A stretch of DNA of 64,000 bases from Juglans regia (GCF_001411555.2 NC_049902.1:17121420-17185419); one strand, 5' to 3'; shown: positions 49,194 to 60,360, numbered from the stretch's first letter. Numbers and translations are program-made. Notes: generated from the sequence alone by a model not told the origin.

Positions 49194-49205
49194 TGGCATC
49201 AGAGC
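49194..49205 (+). other. Primer binding site, tRNA-iMet type
   Basis: TGGCATCAGAGC, three bases after the 5' LTR, differs at one base from TGGTATCAGAGC, the usual plant retrotransposon site complementary to initiator tRNA-Met. Confidence 0.85.
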
Positions 49206-49210
49206 AGGTC

Positions 49211-52200
49211 ATGTCGGATTCTAGAATGGAGCGTTTAGAACAACAGATGGCTAATTTCGGAAGCATTATGGAACGACTCATGAAGAGAGTTGAAGAAACT
49301 AGTGCGAAAGTGGATTCTCTGGCGGACAAGAATTCTGGCGAGGGAGAAGGATCTGGATCACGAAACAGACGAGGAAGGAATAATGGAGGGCACAACTCAG
49401 CGGTTCCAAAACTAGCTAAGTTGGACTTTCCTAGATACAATGGTTTGGATGACCCGACCAGCTGGATTTATCGCGTGGAGCAATTTTTTGAGTACCAACA
49501 AACAGAGGAAGATGAAAAACTACCTTTGGCGGCATATCACATAGAGGGCGAGGTGCAAATGTGGTATCAACTATTCAAAGACACTAAAGAGATTAATTCA
49601 TGGGAGGCTCTGAAGGGTGGACTTCGTATTCGGTATGGACCGACGATGTTCGAAGACCACTTCGGTTCATTGAGTAAACTGCGGCAGACGGGAACGGTTC
49701 GGGAGTACCAACTGCAATTTGAGCAATTATTGAGTCGTGTAGGTGAACTGGCCCCAACCCACCAGTTGGGGTGTTTCATAAGCGGATTAAAAGAACCAGT
49801 GCGAACCGACGTCCAAGCTGCTAGACCAACGTCTATCACGGACGCTATTGGCTTGGCCCGTTTGTTTGAAACAAGACATGCTAAGAGACCATTGGTGGTG
49901 GAAGCAAGGCGAACATCGAACATGGAACCGATGCCACCCCCATTACCTTCAGCAAATTTGGCGAGAAACAGAACTGCAACCATAAAACGGCTGAGTCCAA
50001 GCGAAATACAAGATAGAAAAAAAAGAGGACTATGTTTTAACTGTGATGAAAACTTCACGCCAGGCCATCGGTGTAAAAAGTTGTTTTTCATTGAGGGAAT
50101 ATTTTTAAATGAAGGGGAAATGGAGGACGATGAAGATGAAGGATTGCTGGGCAGCGAGCATGAACCGGTGATTTCGCTCCATGCCATTGTGGGATCAACT
50201 TCACCGCAAACCATGAGGATCAGAGGAGTAGTGAAGGGGCAGGGCATTACGGTTTTGCTGGACACTGGGAGTTCCCACAATTTTTTGAATACAGCATTTG
50301 TTGAAGCAATGGGTTTACCACAACAAAACATGCGTGGGATGAAGGTAATGATAGCTAATGGTGAAAAATTGGATTGTAAGGGAAGGTGTGATGGGGTTCA
50401 AATATCTCTTCAGGGTATTTGGTTTTCCATCGATTTTTTCCTATTAGCTATTGAAGGTTGTGACGCAGTTCTTGGCACTCAATGGATGCGGACGTTGGGA
50501 CCCATTTGTTTGGATTTCAATAAAATGGTTATGAATTTCGAATATCAGGGTAGGCGGATTGAGTTTAAGGGGATCAAAGGTCCTTTGCACAAGGTGGTGG
50601 AAGGAGGGGTTGCGGCAAAAGAATTAAGGCGGAAAAAAACTGGTTTGCTGTGCCAGTTGCTTCCTTCCGAGCTGCAACGCGTGAATACGCAAAACCAAAA
50701 TTCTTACATAAAATTGGGTGCTAATTTTGCAGGTCCCTCAAAACTTACTACTGGTTTGAAGGCCACGTTACAGGAGTTCCACAGTCTATTTACAGAACCG
50801 AAGGGTCTTCCTCCTAATCGAACTCACAATCACAAGATAACGTTGAAGCAAGGTACAGGGCCTGTTAACGTGAGGCCATACCGCTACCCACATTACATAA
50901 AGGGGGAAATAGAGAAACTCATCACCAGCTTGCTACAGTCCGGCGTGGTGCAACCCAGTAGCAGCCCATATTCTTCTCCGGTATTGATGGTGAAAAAGAA
51001 AGATGGATCATGGCGATTATGTGTGGATTATAGAGCTCTCAACTTGATCACAATAAAGGATAAATTTCCGATACCCGTCATAGATGAACTGTTCGATGAA
51101 TTAAACGGAGCAAAGGTATTCTCGAAGCTTGATCTACGCTCGAGATACCATCAGATAAGGATGCATGGGGCCGATGTTGAAAAGACGGCTTTTCGCACAC
51201 ATCATGGGCACTACGAGTTCCTCGTTATGCCATTCGGACTGACAAATGCTCCAGCAACATTTCAGTCCTTGATGAACGAGATTTTCAAGCCAGTCTTGCG
51301 AAGGTATGTCTTGGTTTTTTTCGACGATATTTTAATATATAGCCGAAATTGGGAGGAACATTTAACACACCTCAAGAATGTTTTAAAAATGTTGCAAGCT
51401 AACCAACTGTATGTGAGGATGGAAAAGTGTCAGTTTGGGCAGGAACAAGTGAGCTACTTGGGACATTTCATATCTGATAAAGGGGTCTCCATGGACCCAG
51501 AAAAAATTTCTGCCATGAATAAATGGCCCCGGCCTCAGTCCGTTAAAGAGTTACGCGGCTTTCTTGGGTTGACGGGATATTACCGGAAATTCATTCGCCA
51601 CTACGGGATGATAGCAGGGCCCTTAACTCAGCTTTTAAAAAAAGACAACTTCAAGTGGAATGAGCAAGCAGAAGAAGCATTTCATAAACTCAAGCGAGCC
51701 ATGACCACGGGACCAGTACTAATACTTCCTAATTTTTCCTTGCCGTTTGTTGTGGAATGTGACGCGTCGGGGACAGGTTTGGGTGCGGTACTCATGCAAG
51801 AAGGTAAACCTGTGGCCTACTACAGCAAGTCTTTACAAGGTCGTAACCTGAGTAAATCAACGTACGAGAAGGAAGTCATGGCTTTGGTAGCTGCCATTCA
51901 ACGGTGGAGACCGTATTTGCTTGGGGCCAAGTTCATTGTCCGGACTGATCACAAGAGTTTGAGGCATTTGTGGGACCAAACTATCACCACTGAAGCTCAA
52001 CAAAAATGGCTTGTGAAATTGATTGGGTATAATTTTGTTATTGAGTATAAGAGGGGAAGGGAGAACTCAGCCGCAGATGGTTTGTCTAGGTGCAATGAGA
52101 AGGAACTTTCAGTTGGGCAAGAAGCTCGAATCCTTGCAATCAGTGGTCCCTTACCCAGCTGGACAGACACAATCAAAGAGGAAATCGAGCAAAGTGACGA

Positions 52201-53185
52201 GCTGAAGACGTTAGCTGCAAATATTCAAGCTGGGGAGGCCGTGGGTCCCTGGGCGTATAAAGCTGGACTGATCCTCTTCAAGGATCGTATTTACTTGTCA
52301 GCCAACTCTGCTCTCATTCCTATTATTCTTAATGAGTTCCATGCAGGCACACATGAGGGCTTTCATAAGATGTGGCAGCGATTAAAGATGGTATTTTGTT
52401 GGCCCGGGGCGAGAACACATGTTAAGAAATTTATTCGAGAATGCGATGTGTGCCAACGGCACAAGAGCGAGCACACCAAACCAGCCGGACTTTTACAACC
52501 GTTGCCAATACCAACTGCTGTGTGGTCAGAAATTTCAATGGATTTTGTCATTGGACTACCGAGTTCTCATGGAAAAAATGTTATTTACGTGGTTGTTGAT
52601 CGCTTGTCAAAGTTTGCTCACTTTATACCACTCAAACAGCCATTGTCAGCGTCGGTAGTGGCCCAAGTTTTTTTTGAGAACATCTTCAAATTGTATGGGC
52701 TGCCGACTTCAATTGTTTGTGATCGTGACCCCACTTTCACTAGCAGGTTCTGGCTGGAGTTGTTCCAGATGCAGGGGATTAAATTTAATTTTAGTTCCTC
52801 ATATCATCCACAAACGGATGGCCAAACCGAGGTAGTTAATCGAACATTAGAAATGTATTTGAGATGTTTTACGAGTGAGTCACCAGTGAGTTGGGTTAAA
52901 TGGCTGCCGTGGGTGGAGTATGTTTACAATACCAGTGCACATTCTAGCATGGGAAGAACCCCATACGAAGTTGTCTATGGCCGAAGACCTCCCACTCTTC
53001 TATCTTATGTGCATGGCACAGCCAAGGTGGAATCTGTAGCACAAACATTGGAAGAGAGGGACCGACTGATTAAGGAAGTACGCCTCAAGCTCCAGCAAGC
53101 CCAGAATAGAATGAAGGTCCAGTATGACAAGGGACATAAAGAAAAGAGCTTCCAGCTAGGAGAATTCGTCTATGTGCGCCTTTAG
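49211..53185 (+). CDS. Chromovirus gag-pol polyprotein, open to a premature stop
   Basis: A single 1324-codon frame. I chose the ATG at 49211 because it is the first after the priming site; the frame is open upstream into the LTR. It begins with a coiled-coil-like gag (MERLEQQMANFGSIMERL), then a retrotransposon gag domain and a zinc knuckle (CFNCDENFTPGHRCKK, about residue 275). The aspartic protease active site LLDTGSS is near residue 351. RT carries the catalytic FFDDILIYS near residue 702 and RNase H has ECDASGTGLGAV near 848. Integrase shows the HHCC zinc domain near 1044-1080 (CDVCQRHK). Its three acidic core residues lie in SMDFVIG (about 1111), CDRDPTF and GQTEVVNRT (about 1206). All catalytic residues seen are present. 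A TAG at 53183 truncates it just after the integrase core. Confidence 0.93.
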   Translation: MSDSRMERLEQQMANFGSIMERLMKRVEETSAKVDSLADKNSGEGEGSGSRNRRGRNNGGHNSAVPKLAKLDFPRYNGLDDPTSWIYRVEQFFEYQQTEEDEKLPLAAYHIEGEVQMWYQLFKDTKEINSWEALKGGLRIRYGPTMFEDHFGSLSKLRQTGTVREYQLQFEQLLSRVGELAPTHQLGCFISGLKEPVRTDVQAARPTSITDAIGLARLFETRHAKRPLVVEARRTSNMEPMPPPLPSANLARNRTATIKRLSPSEIQDRKKRGLCFNCDENFTPGHRCKKLFFIEGIFLNEGEMEDDEDEGLLGSEHEPVISLHAIVGSTSPQTMRIRGVVKGQGITVLLDTGSSHNFLNTAFVEAMGLPQQNMRGMKVMIANGEKLDCKGRCDGVQISLQGIWFSIDFFLLAIEGCDAVLGTQWMRTLGPICLDFNKMVMNFEYQGRRIEFKGIKGPLHKVVEGGVAAKELRRKKTGLLCQLLPSELQRVNTQNQNSYIKLGANFAGPSKLTTGLKATLQEFHSLFTEPKGLPPNRTHNHKITLKQGTGPVNVRPYRYPHYIKGEIEKLITSLLQSGVVQPSSSPYSSPVLMVKKKDGSWRLCVDYRALNLITIKDKFPIPVIDELFDELNGAKVFSKLDLRSRYHQIRMHGADVEKTAFRTHHGHYEFLVMPFGLTNAPATFQSLMNEIFKPVLRRYVLVFFDDILIYSRNWEEHLTHLKNVLKMLQANQLYVRMEKCQFGQEQVSYLGHFISDKGVSMDPEKISAMNKWPRPQSVKELRGFLGLTGYYRKFIRHYGMIAGPLTQLLKKDNFKWNEQAEEAFHKLKRAMTTGPVLILPNFSLPFVVECDASGTGLGAVLMQEGKPVAYYSKSLQGRNLSKSTYEKEVMALVAAIQRWRPYLLGAKFIVRTDHKSLRHLWDQTITTEAQQKWLVKLIGYNFVIEYKRGRENSAADGLSRCNEKELSVGQEARILAISGPLPSWTDTIKEEIEQSDELKTLAANIQAGEAVGPWAYKAGLILFKDRIYLSANSALIPIILNEFHAGTHEGFHKMWQRLKMVFCWPGARTHVKKFIRECDVCQRHKSEHTKPAGLLQPLPIPTAVWSEISMDFVIGLPSSHGKNVIYVVVDRLSKFAHFIPLKQPLSASVVAQVFFENIFKLYGLPTSIVCDRDPTFTSRFWLELFQMQGIKFNFSSSYHPQTDGQTEVVNRTLEMYLRCFTSESPVSWVKWLPWVEYVYNTSAHSSMGRTPYEVVYGRRPPTLLSYVHGTAKVESVAQTLEERDRLIKEVRLKLQQAQNRMKVQYDKGHKEKSFQLGEFVYVRL

Positions 53186-53572
53186 CCGTATAGGCAGCAA
53201 ACGGTGGAAAGAAGATCGAACATGAAATTATCGGCTAAATACTATGGACCCTTCAAGATTATTGAGCGAGTGGGACAAGTAGCTTATCGGTTGGAATTAC
53301 CGTAGGGAGCACGAATTCACCCTGTTTTTCATGTGTCCCTCTTGAAGTTAAAACTCGGGCAAAACACAGCAACAACTACTGAATTACTAGGGACTCAGCT
53401 CAGCACACCACCAATTTCGCCGGAGGCATTTTATCTCAGCGTGGGCGTGGACAGAAGGCTGAAGTTCTAGTCCACTAGAAGGACAGCAATCCGACGGAGG
53501 CCACCTGGGAGAACCTGACAATGGTTAAGGGGAAGTTTCCGGATTTTTTTTCCTTGAGGACAAGGAAAATTT
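53186..53572 (+). pseudogene. Broken 3' end of the chromovirus pol
   Basis: After the TAG the same frame continues with [19 protein letters not shown] and HPVFHVSLLK, the normal integrase C-terminal region, then meets further stops near 53304 and 53470. A frame change then gives EVLVH...EATWENL, the end of a chromodomain-like motif, again with a stop. The tail is therefore broken by at least three stops and one frameshift, although the LTRs are almost identical. Confidence 0.8.
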
Positions 53573-53586
53573 GAAGAAGGAGGGAA
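53573..53586 (+). other. Polypurine tract of the chromovirus
   Basis: GAAGAAGGAGGGAA sits immediately before the 3' LTR, where second-strand synthesis starts. Confidence 0.9.
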
Positions 53587-53975
53587 TGTTACGGAAATTC
53601 AGCCCCTAGACTTTAGTTTTCCTTATTTTAGTTTTCCTTTTACTGCTTTCCGAATAAGGGAACTAAGGCATTGACTTGCCTTGTTCTGATAATTTTAATT
53701 TGTTAAGTTGGCACCGTTAGCGTGCGTTGTTCACGTACGTGCGTTCGAATAAGTACTATTAATTTATTTCCTTGTAAGTTATTGATATAAGTTGGTAAGA
53801 ATTATTGGAATAAGGGAGGATTATTACAGCATTTAGTTGCAGAGGTGGGTTCCCTCACAAAACAAACCAACTTTAATCTTCTTCTTATTCACCATAGGTA
53901 AGGCACGCTGGTTGGATCCAGCGTCCTTCCCAGTCGACCCTCCAGTTACTCGCTCGCTTGCTCGTGCTCGTAACA
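53587..53975 (+). mobile_element. 3' LTR of the chromovirus (389 bp)
   Basis: Identical to the 5' LTR except A at 53713 and C at 53908. It is followed by the target duplication ATCCT. Confidence 0.95.
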
Positions 53976-53980
53976 ATCCT

Positions 53981-54480
53981 CTTCTGTGAAGCCTTCGTCC
54001 GAATGGGGATCACACCTGATCGGTTGCGCCCTGCCCCAACGCCCCTCAAAGGATTCACACATAGTCCAGTCGATTGGTGCTATCACCTTGTCCATCCTGG
54101 CAGGGAAGGCACCGAGAACAGCAGCCACCATGGTGGATTTCCTCGTGGTAAAGGCCCCCTCCTCCTACAACGCAATCTTAGGGCGACCAACCTAGAACAA
54201 CCTGAGGGAGGTGACCTCCACATTCCACCTGAAGATGAAATTCCCAACTCCTATAGGAGTGCGCGAGATCCATGGCTAGTAGATCCTAGCATGGGAATGC
54301 TTCGGGAAGTGAAGCATGAGGCCAAGGAGGCCCGAACTCTCGAAGGAGTGCAAGAGGGTGCCGGCCCGACTCCACCTCTGACCCTAACGGAGTTGGACGA
54401 GCAAGTGAGGGATGAGGAGGCACTACAGTAGGCAGAACCTAATGAGCCTTTGGAATTGGTGTCGGTGGATCCATAGAGAC
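53981..54480 (+). pseudogene. Tat protease remnant, continuation after the nested element
   Basis: In one plus frame (53986-54195) SIGAITLSILAGKAPRTAATM and VDFLVVKAPSSYNAILGRPT are the usual downstream half of the Tat protease region. A short open frame at 53958-54431 is mostly a shadow in another frame. The linker to RT follows. It joins 48206-48801 at ATCCT once the nested chromovirus is set aside. Confidence 0.7.
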
Positions 54481-54586
54481 CCGAACGGACTATCGGGTGG
54501 GAACCAAGATGGCTCTCGAGCTGAGAAGATCCGTAAAGCTGCTCCTCGTCGAGCACCAAAATGTGGTAGCCTAAAGCCACGAAGAA

Positions 54587-56575
54587 ATGTCTAAAATCGA
54601 CACAGCAGTCATCAAACATCGCCTGAGTGTATACCCCAAGGCAAAGAACGTCAAGCAAAAGCATCGCAACTTTAGTGCAGAGAAGTATGCAATCATCACT
54701 GAGGAGGTGGACTGTCTCCTGGCTGTGGGGTTCATCAGGGAAGCCCATTATCTTGAGTGGCTTTCTAATGTGGTCCTAGTAAAGAAGGTGAGTGGGAAGC
54801 GAAGGATGTGTATTGACTTCACTGACCTGAACAAGGTTTGCCCGAAGGACAGCTTCCCACTACCACGCATAGACCTGATAGTGGATTCAACGGCCGGACA
54901 CCCCCTGCCCAGTTTTATAGATGCATACTCAGGGTACAATCAGATAAGGATGAACCCGGAAGACAAGGAGAAGACAACCTTCATCATTGACCAGGGACTC
55001 TACTGCTACAAAGCTATGTCGTTCGATCTTAAGAAGCCCATCGCGACTTATCAACGGCTGGTTAATCGGATGTTCAAGGAGCAGATTGGACGAAACATGG
55101 AGGTCTATGTGGATGACTTGTTGGTCAAAAGCAGGAAACCTAAGCAACATATCACTGACCTTTGAGAAGCTTTTGCAATGCTAAGGAGATACCAAGTGAA
55201 GCTCAACCCGCGGAAGTGTGCCTCCAGCGTCGAGTCGGGGAAATTATTGGGCTTCATGGTCTTAGAACGAGTAATTGACTCCAATCTCGTAAAGGTCGAG
55301 CCGATAGTAAGTATGCCGCCACTGCAAACAATTAACGAAGTCCAGAAGTTGGCAGGGAGAGTGGCGGCCCTGAACCGTTTCATCGCAATATCGACCAACC
55401 ACTGTATATCCTTTTACAAGGTCCTCAAAAAGGCACGAGACTGGGATGTCGAGTGCGACCGAGCATTTAGCGAGCTAAAGGAGTATTTGGCCCACGCACC
55501 GTGTCTGCTGTCCTAGAGTGTAGCGAGGAAGGAGACCAACGACCCATCTACTAGATGAGTTGTGCTTTTCGAGGAGCTAAGTCTAGAGACCCCTGAACAG
55601 AGATGCTAACGTTTGCATTAGTCACCGCTGCCAGGCGACTACGACTAAATTTCCAAGCCCACCCGATGAAGGTACTCACTGATGTTCCCCTCATAAAAAT
55701 ACTGCAGAAGCCCGATGTGTCTGGCCAGATGACAAACTTGGCGATTGAATTGAGTGAGTTCGACATCGAGTACCTCCCTCGCACGACAATCAAGGGGCAA
55801 GTGTTAGCAGATTTCATAGCCGAGTTCTAGAACTTCCTCGAAGAGACACCTATCGCACCCAGGGCAAGCCTTGGCAGATCTACATCGCCAGCTCGTCCTG
55901 CCGGGCTGGGGGTGTAGGGTTGCACATCATCACAGAGCTCGGGGAGAAGCATAACTACGCAAGCAATACTTAGTTTCAAAACTAATAGCAACGAGGCTAC
56001 GTACAAAGCACTACTGAGAGGAATCTCGGTAGCCAAGTCATTGGGAGCCAATAAGATTGAGGTAAGAGCCAACTCACAGGTGGTACTCGGCCAGGTAATG
56101 GGGCAGTTTGCCACCAAAGGGAAAAAACTGAAGAAGTGCCTCCAACAAGTGGGGGAGGCGGCAACCTGTTCAAGTACTTTGATATCCAGCAAATCTCGAG
56201 CGGGGAGAACCATAAAGCAAACCATTTGGCAAAAGCCGCCTTGGGCCAGGAAGAGATCCCTCTTCTAGATCACTCGATAGCCCAAATGGTTGACACACTG
56301 GCTATTGGGATCACCATATTCGCTATCTAGCCAACACCGTTGGAGTGGGTCATCGATATCATGATGAACCTCGACAAAGGCCTGGTCCCGAACGATCAAG
56401 ACGAAGCACGGAAGATCAGAAATAGAGCGGCCCGTTTCATGTTCTCTATGCCTCTCCTGAGAGGCATCGCGCCTGAGGAAGCCCAGTACGTCCTAACCAA
56501 AATACACGAAGGAATCTACGAAAATCACTCTGCGAAAGACCACTGGCCGCCCGAGTCACGTTCGCGGGGTACTAC
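54587..56575 (+). pseudogene. Tat pol: RT, RNase H, second RNase H-like region, integrase stub
   Basis: RT at 54587-55165 includes KRRMCIDFTDLNKVCPKDSF, DAYSGYNQIRMNPEDKEKTT and the catalytic YVDDLLVKS near 55103. After a frame break, 55178-55516 holds the connection domain (LNPRKCAS, INEVQKLAGRVAALNRFI). RNase H pieces follow at 55603-55830 (LNFQAHPMKVLTD, LAIELSEFDIEYLPR). A second RNase H-like stretch is seen at about 55880-56330 (NEATYKALLRGISVAKSLGA, EVRANSQVVLGQVMGQF). The double arrangement is typical of Tat elements. The frame ends in an integrase zinc-domain start, VLTKIHEGIYENHSA near 56490. The integrase core is missing and the 113-bp repeats begin instead. Confidence 0.82.
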
Positions 56576-56589
56576 TAGCCCAAAAACAG

Positions 56590-57460
56590 CCAGTCAGACA
56601 CAAGTCCATTGACTTGCCGACCTTCATGCTACAAGCCAAGTCTCTGGACTTGTCGCGATCCATTGGTCGAGCTAGAGCCCTAGGACTCGCCCACACGACC
56701 AGTCGAACACAAGTCTCTTGACTTGCCGACCATCGTGCTACAAGCCAAGTATCTGGACTTGTCACAATGCATTGGCTAGGGCTAGAACCTCCCGAGCTTT
56801 GCCCAATCAACAGACAGTCGGACACAAGTCCATTGACTTGCCGACCTTCGTGCTACAAGTTGAGTCTCTAGACTTGCTGCGAAGTATGGTTAGGGTCAGA
56901 GCCTCCCGAGCTCTGCCCCACCAATAACCATTTGAACACAGGTCCCGTGATTTGTTGATCTTCGTGCTACAAGCCGAGTCTCTAGACTTGATATAAAGTA
57001 TGGTTAGGGCCAGAGCCTCCCAAGCTCTACCCCACCAACAACCAGTCAAACATAGGTCCCTTGACTTGCCGACCTTCGTGCTACAAGTCAAGTCTCTAGA
57101 CTTGCAGTGAAGTATGGTTAGGGCTAGAGCCTCCCGAGCTCTACCCCACCAACAACCAGTTGGACATAGTTCCCTTAACTTGTCAAGTTTCGTGAACAAG
57201 TCAAGTCTCTAGACTTGCCACGATGCAATGGCTAGGGCCAGAGCCTTCCGAGCTCTGCCTTGTCCACAGCCAGACGGACACAAGTCCCTTAACTTGCCAA
57301 CCTTTGTTTTACCAAGTAGAGTCCCCAGACTCACAGCGGGTTGAGGCCAAGCTAGAGCATCCCAAGCTCTGCCCGCATAGCCCCTCGGAACCAAGTCCCT
57401 AACATCCCAGACTCATAGCGGGGTTGAGGCTTGAGGTGAAGGCCAAGCTCGCCGTGCGAT
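56590..57460 (+). repeat. 113-bp minisatellite, about 7-8 copies
   Basis: Units contain (G/A)GACACAAGTCC(C/A)TTGACTT, TGCTACAAG, GTCTCTAGACTTG and GAGCCTCCCGAGCTCTGCCC. Starts fall near 56591, 56701, 56814, 56928, 57042, 57156, 57268 and 57384, so the spacing is 110-116 bp. The last copy is the most diverged. The array takes the place where integrase should continue. Tandem repeats between pol and 3' LTR are known in Tat/Ogre elements. Several units are 114 bp, and the minus strand stays open across 57199-56807 as a 38-residue repeat, probably by chance. Confidence 0.9.
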
Positions 57461-57699
57461 TTACACGTAACCACATGGACAGAGGTCCCAACAAAGTGAG
57501 TCCCGAGACCCATGTCCGAACAAAAAGGAAAGGGAGTAAAAAAAAAAAGTACGCAAGAAGCAATGAGGAAATTCTGATCCATATATTTATATATATCAGG
57601 TTTACATGAAAGCTCAGGTTACAAAAAAGAAGGAAAGCAAAATAGAAGAGGCTCGGAGCTCATAGAAAAACAACTAAGAAGATGAAGGGGGAGCGCTAA

Positions 57700-60182
57700 G
57701 GGGTGAATGGAGGCATTCCAGGCCATGGATCTAAGCCTCCTTTTGCAGCACCTTAGCCCTTTGCATCAAACTTCCCAGGCAAGTGAGAAATGCTTGAACA
57801 ACAGCAAGAACGTTGCCTAGCATCTGAGGCTTGCTCCCGGTCCAACTGGTCCTTCAACTCCCAAAGCGTCAGGATCCCCGTTCGAAGCAACTGCAGCTCT
57901 TCCTCCTTCTTCTCTAAGTCTTTCTGCTCATCCCAAAGACACCTGCACTCCAAAGAAGCTCGGGTGAGGTCAACTTTGGCCCCAGCCAGCTCCACCTACA
58001 ACCCGAACTTCTACCTCTTCAGCGTCTGAACCTTCTCCCATAAGAGTACATGGCGCTTCTTCAATGACTTGGGGTCCTCTATTAGCCTGATGCGCTCTAA
58101 GGAGAGGGTCTCGACATCTTGTTGCCCCCTGCGAACCTCCAAGTGAGCAAGAAGGGCTAGGGATCAGAGTGCCCAAGTCTCCTCCTCGAGCTCCCTGCGC
58201 TCCTCAACGATGATGCTTGCCAATTAGTCCACAGCCTGCAAAAGAAGGAGGTTTTAGAAGAAGGAAAGGGAATTCCCCACGAGACGAGCTAAGTAAAAGG
58301 CAAAACGTACCTGGGCAAAGAGAGGCCTCAGTTTCTGAGCCTCCCACTCGATTGCCTCGGCCCGGGCCTGCTCAAAGCTCTAGCCAGTAGTCTGGCTCGC
58401 CCCTAGACTGGCGTGAGAAGAAGAGGCTACACCTGCCAACTGCTACAAAGGCCGGAGCACGTCCTCAACGGACTCTTAGGAAGGGCCCATGTCATAGGCT
58501 TTTGGAGTTTCAACCTCAATTCGCTCAGGAACCTTAGCCTCCAATGAGGGTTCTTCAGTTTGCAGGGGCCCCCTTCAGTTGTTGGTCGAACCTCGTCCCC
58601 AACTGAGCGTGGTCTATATGTTGGAGGACTTGGCTAGGATGCCTCCTCAGGAGAAGCAAAATAAGATTCCACCTCTGGCTCCAGGAAAGATCGCAGGGGA
58701 GGCGACGGAATCGACACCCAATCATCGCATAGATCCATGACAAAGAGGGAGCTCGAGCCTGCCTCCTCCCTATCATCCAGCATCGAAATCGCAGAGTAGG
58801 AGGGAGCCCTAACACCTGGGGGGATGGAAGGGGCAACATCTTCCCGAACGAAAACCTCCAGAAGAGAATCAGTGATCGGGGGGACCTCGTCGCTGCCATG
58901 GGTAGAACAGGTAGGACGACCTCCCAAGCAAGTGTCTCCTCGAAGTAGACAGAAGAATCCATGACTGCGGCCCCCCGAGGTGTCGGTTGAGTAAAGAAGT
59001 CAAAGAAGGAGGCTTGGAAGACTTCGTCATCGAAGAGGAACGCCGATAGAACAGATGTCAACGAAATGGACTACGAGGCGAACGTCAAACATTGTGCCCT
59101 AGGAAAAGAAGTGGACCCCCAAGTAGAAGGAACAAGGGCCTCTAGGCGCTTGGGACGCGCGCGCTAGGATCCCCATCCTTGCTCCTAGATGACCCCCTAG
59201 TCGGAGGAGCCGGGACCGCTCGGCGCTCGAGATGCACGTGATGAGACCCCCGGCCTCGCTTCTCGAAGCCTTGTGGGGAGAAGGGGTCCTAGTCCCTCTA
59301 ACTCTACTCCTAGACGAGCCCTCTCTACCCCAGGACCCCCCGACATCACCTCTGGGAGCCTTGCCTACCTCGCCTCAAGGAGCCCTACCTTCTTCGTCAT
59401 GCGCCACCTTTGACCGTTTTCCCTTGCTACCGGGTGCAGGAGAACTTGAGTGATGCTTGTGACCCCGGGGTGATGAGGTGTCCATCAAGAAGTCCCGCCC
59501 GATGGGTGGGAACCCATGATAGCACTGTTGCTAACCTGGCCTCCTCCCTCCAAGACAAGTCGATGATTAGGCTCTTGGACAAGGGGACGTATGACCAGAC
59601 GGCTTGAACGGAGAACTCCTTGTGGTCCTTATCTCCCACGAGGTACTTCCATCGCAAGCCCAAAACGAAGAACTTCAGGGACCAGTCCTTGATATGCGAG
59701 TGGCGCGACTCAAGGCTGGCAATGCGCCTCCCAGGCGAACGTGCCTGAAAGTTGCACAAGCTCCCATCGAGGCACAACACATGGTACACCAACAGAAACT
59801 CTAGAGCTGTTAAGTCGGGATATTCCTCCGAACCGGCATTGAGCACCCTCTGTTAAATAATGCAACTGGCCACAAGGAGTTGCCAAGCATTCAGATGAAG
59901 CTGCACGATGGCCAACCCCAAGAAATTGAGAACGTTGCGAATGGGATGGTAGAATGGAAGCCAGAGCCCATTCACGAACATGAGAGGGTAGAGCGCTACA
60001 TGGCCTGCCATCCCGCCAACGTCTACGGCGGGCACGCAGCGCCCTGGGACCTCCAGAATCACCGACGCAGAGATATTGTACTTCACCCAGAACACCCAAA
60101 GGTCTTCGGGGGAAACCGAAGACTCCCAGCTCTTCCTGACAAAGTACAAGGGCTTGGAACTCAAGGAACTCTTCGGAGCCAT
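57700..60182 (-). pseudogene. Antisense extra ORF of the Tat element
   Basis: A long minus-strand gene remnant between pol and the 3' LTR. It starts at MAPKSSLSS (60182) and runs through ALYPLMFVNGLWLPFYHPI and LGLAIVQLHLNAWQLLVA. One in-frame TAA near 59850 follows, then the same frame continues with LEFLLVYHVLCLDG and HIKDWSLKFFVLGLRWKY. This resembles the 'putative gypsy type transposon' (Transposase_28-like) domain found in antisense ORFs of plant elements. A low-complexity acidic middle (59060-58560) and a coiled-coil-like end (KKEEELQLLRTG, 57995-57753) follow after frameshifts. Its role is unknown. It has its own TATA box at 60361. Confidence 0.65.
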
Positions 60183-60360
60183 CGAAGCAACAGGGAAAGA
60201 CATCAAGATCGACGAAAAGGGAGCGTGAAAGACGATGAATTGAGAACTGAGACGAAGAAGATGATGAATTGAGAACTGAGGCAAAGAAGACGATGAACAT
60301 GAATTGAGGACTGAGAAGAAGGAGTGAAGCAAATGGTGAAAATGTAAGGAGGGAGAGGCC

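Larger units (their letters stand above)
48802..53975 (+). mobile_element. Young chromovirus-type Ty3/gypsy retrotransposon, 5174 bp
   Basis: A complete element with 389-bp LTRs at both ends, a tRNA-Met-type priming site, one long gag-pol frame and a purine tract. It is flanked by a perfect ATCCT duplication (48797-48801 and 53976-53980). The LTRs differ at two positions: 48928 G versus 53713 A, and 49123 T versus 53908 C. That is about 0.5% divergence, so it is young compared with its surroundings. Assignment to chromoviruses rests on the RT-integrase wording and the degraded chromodomain-like tail. Confidence 0.93.

Noticed and set aside
49567..50331. A 254-codon minus-strand frame
   Set aside because: It is the antisense shadow of the chromovirus gag-protease region; codon bias of the plus frame leaves the minus strand open.
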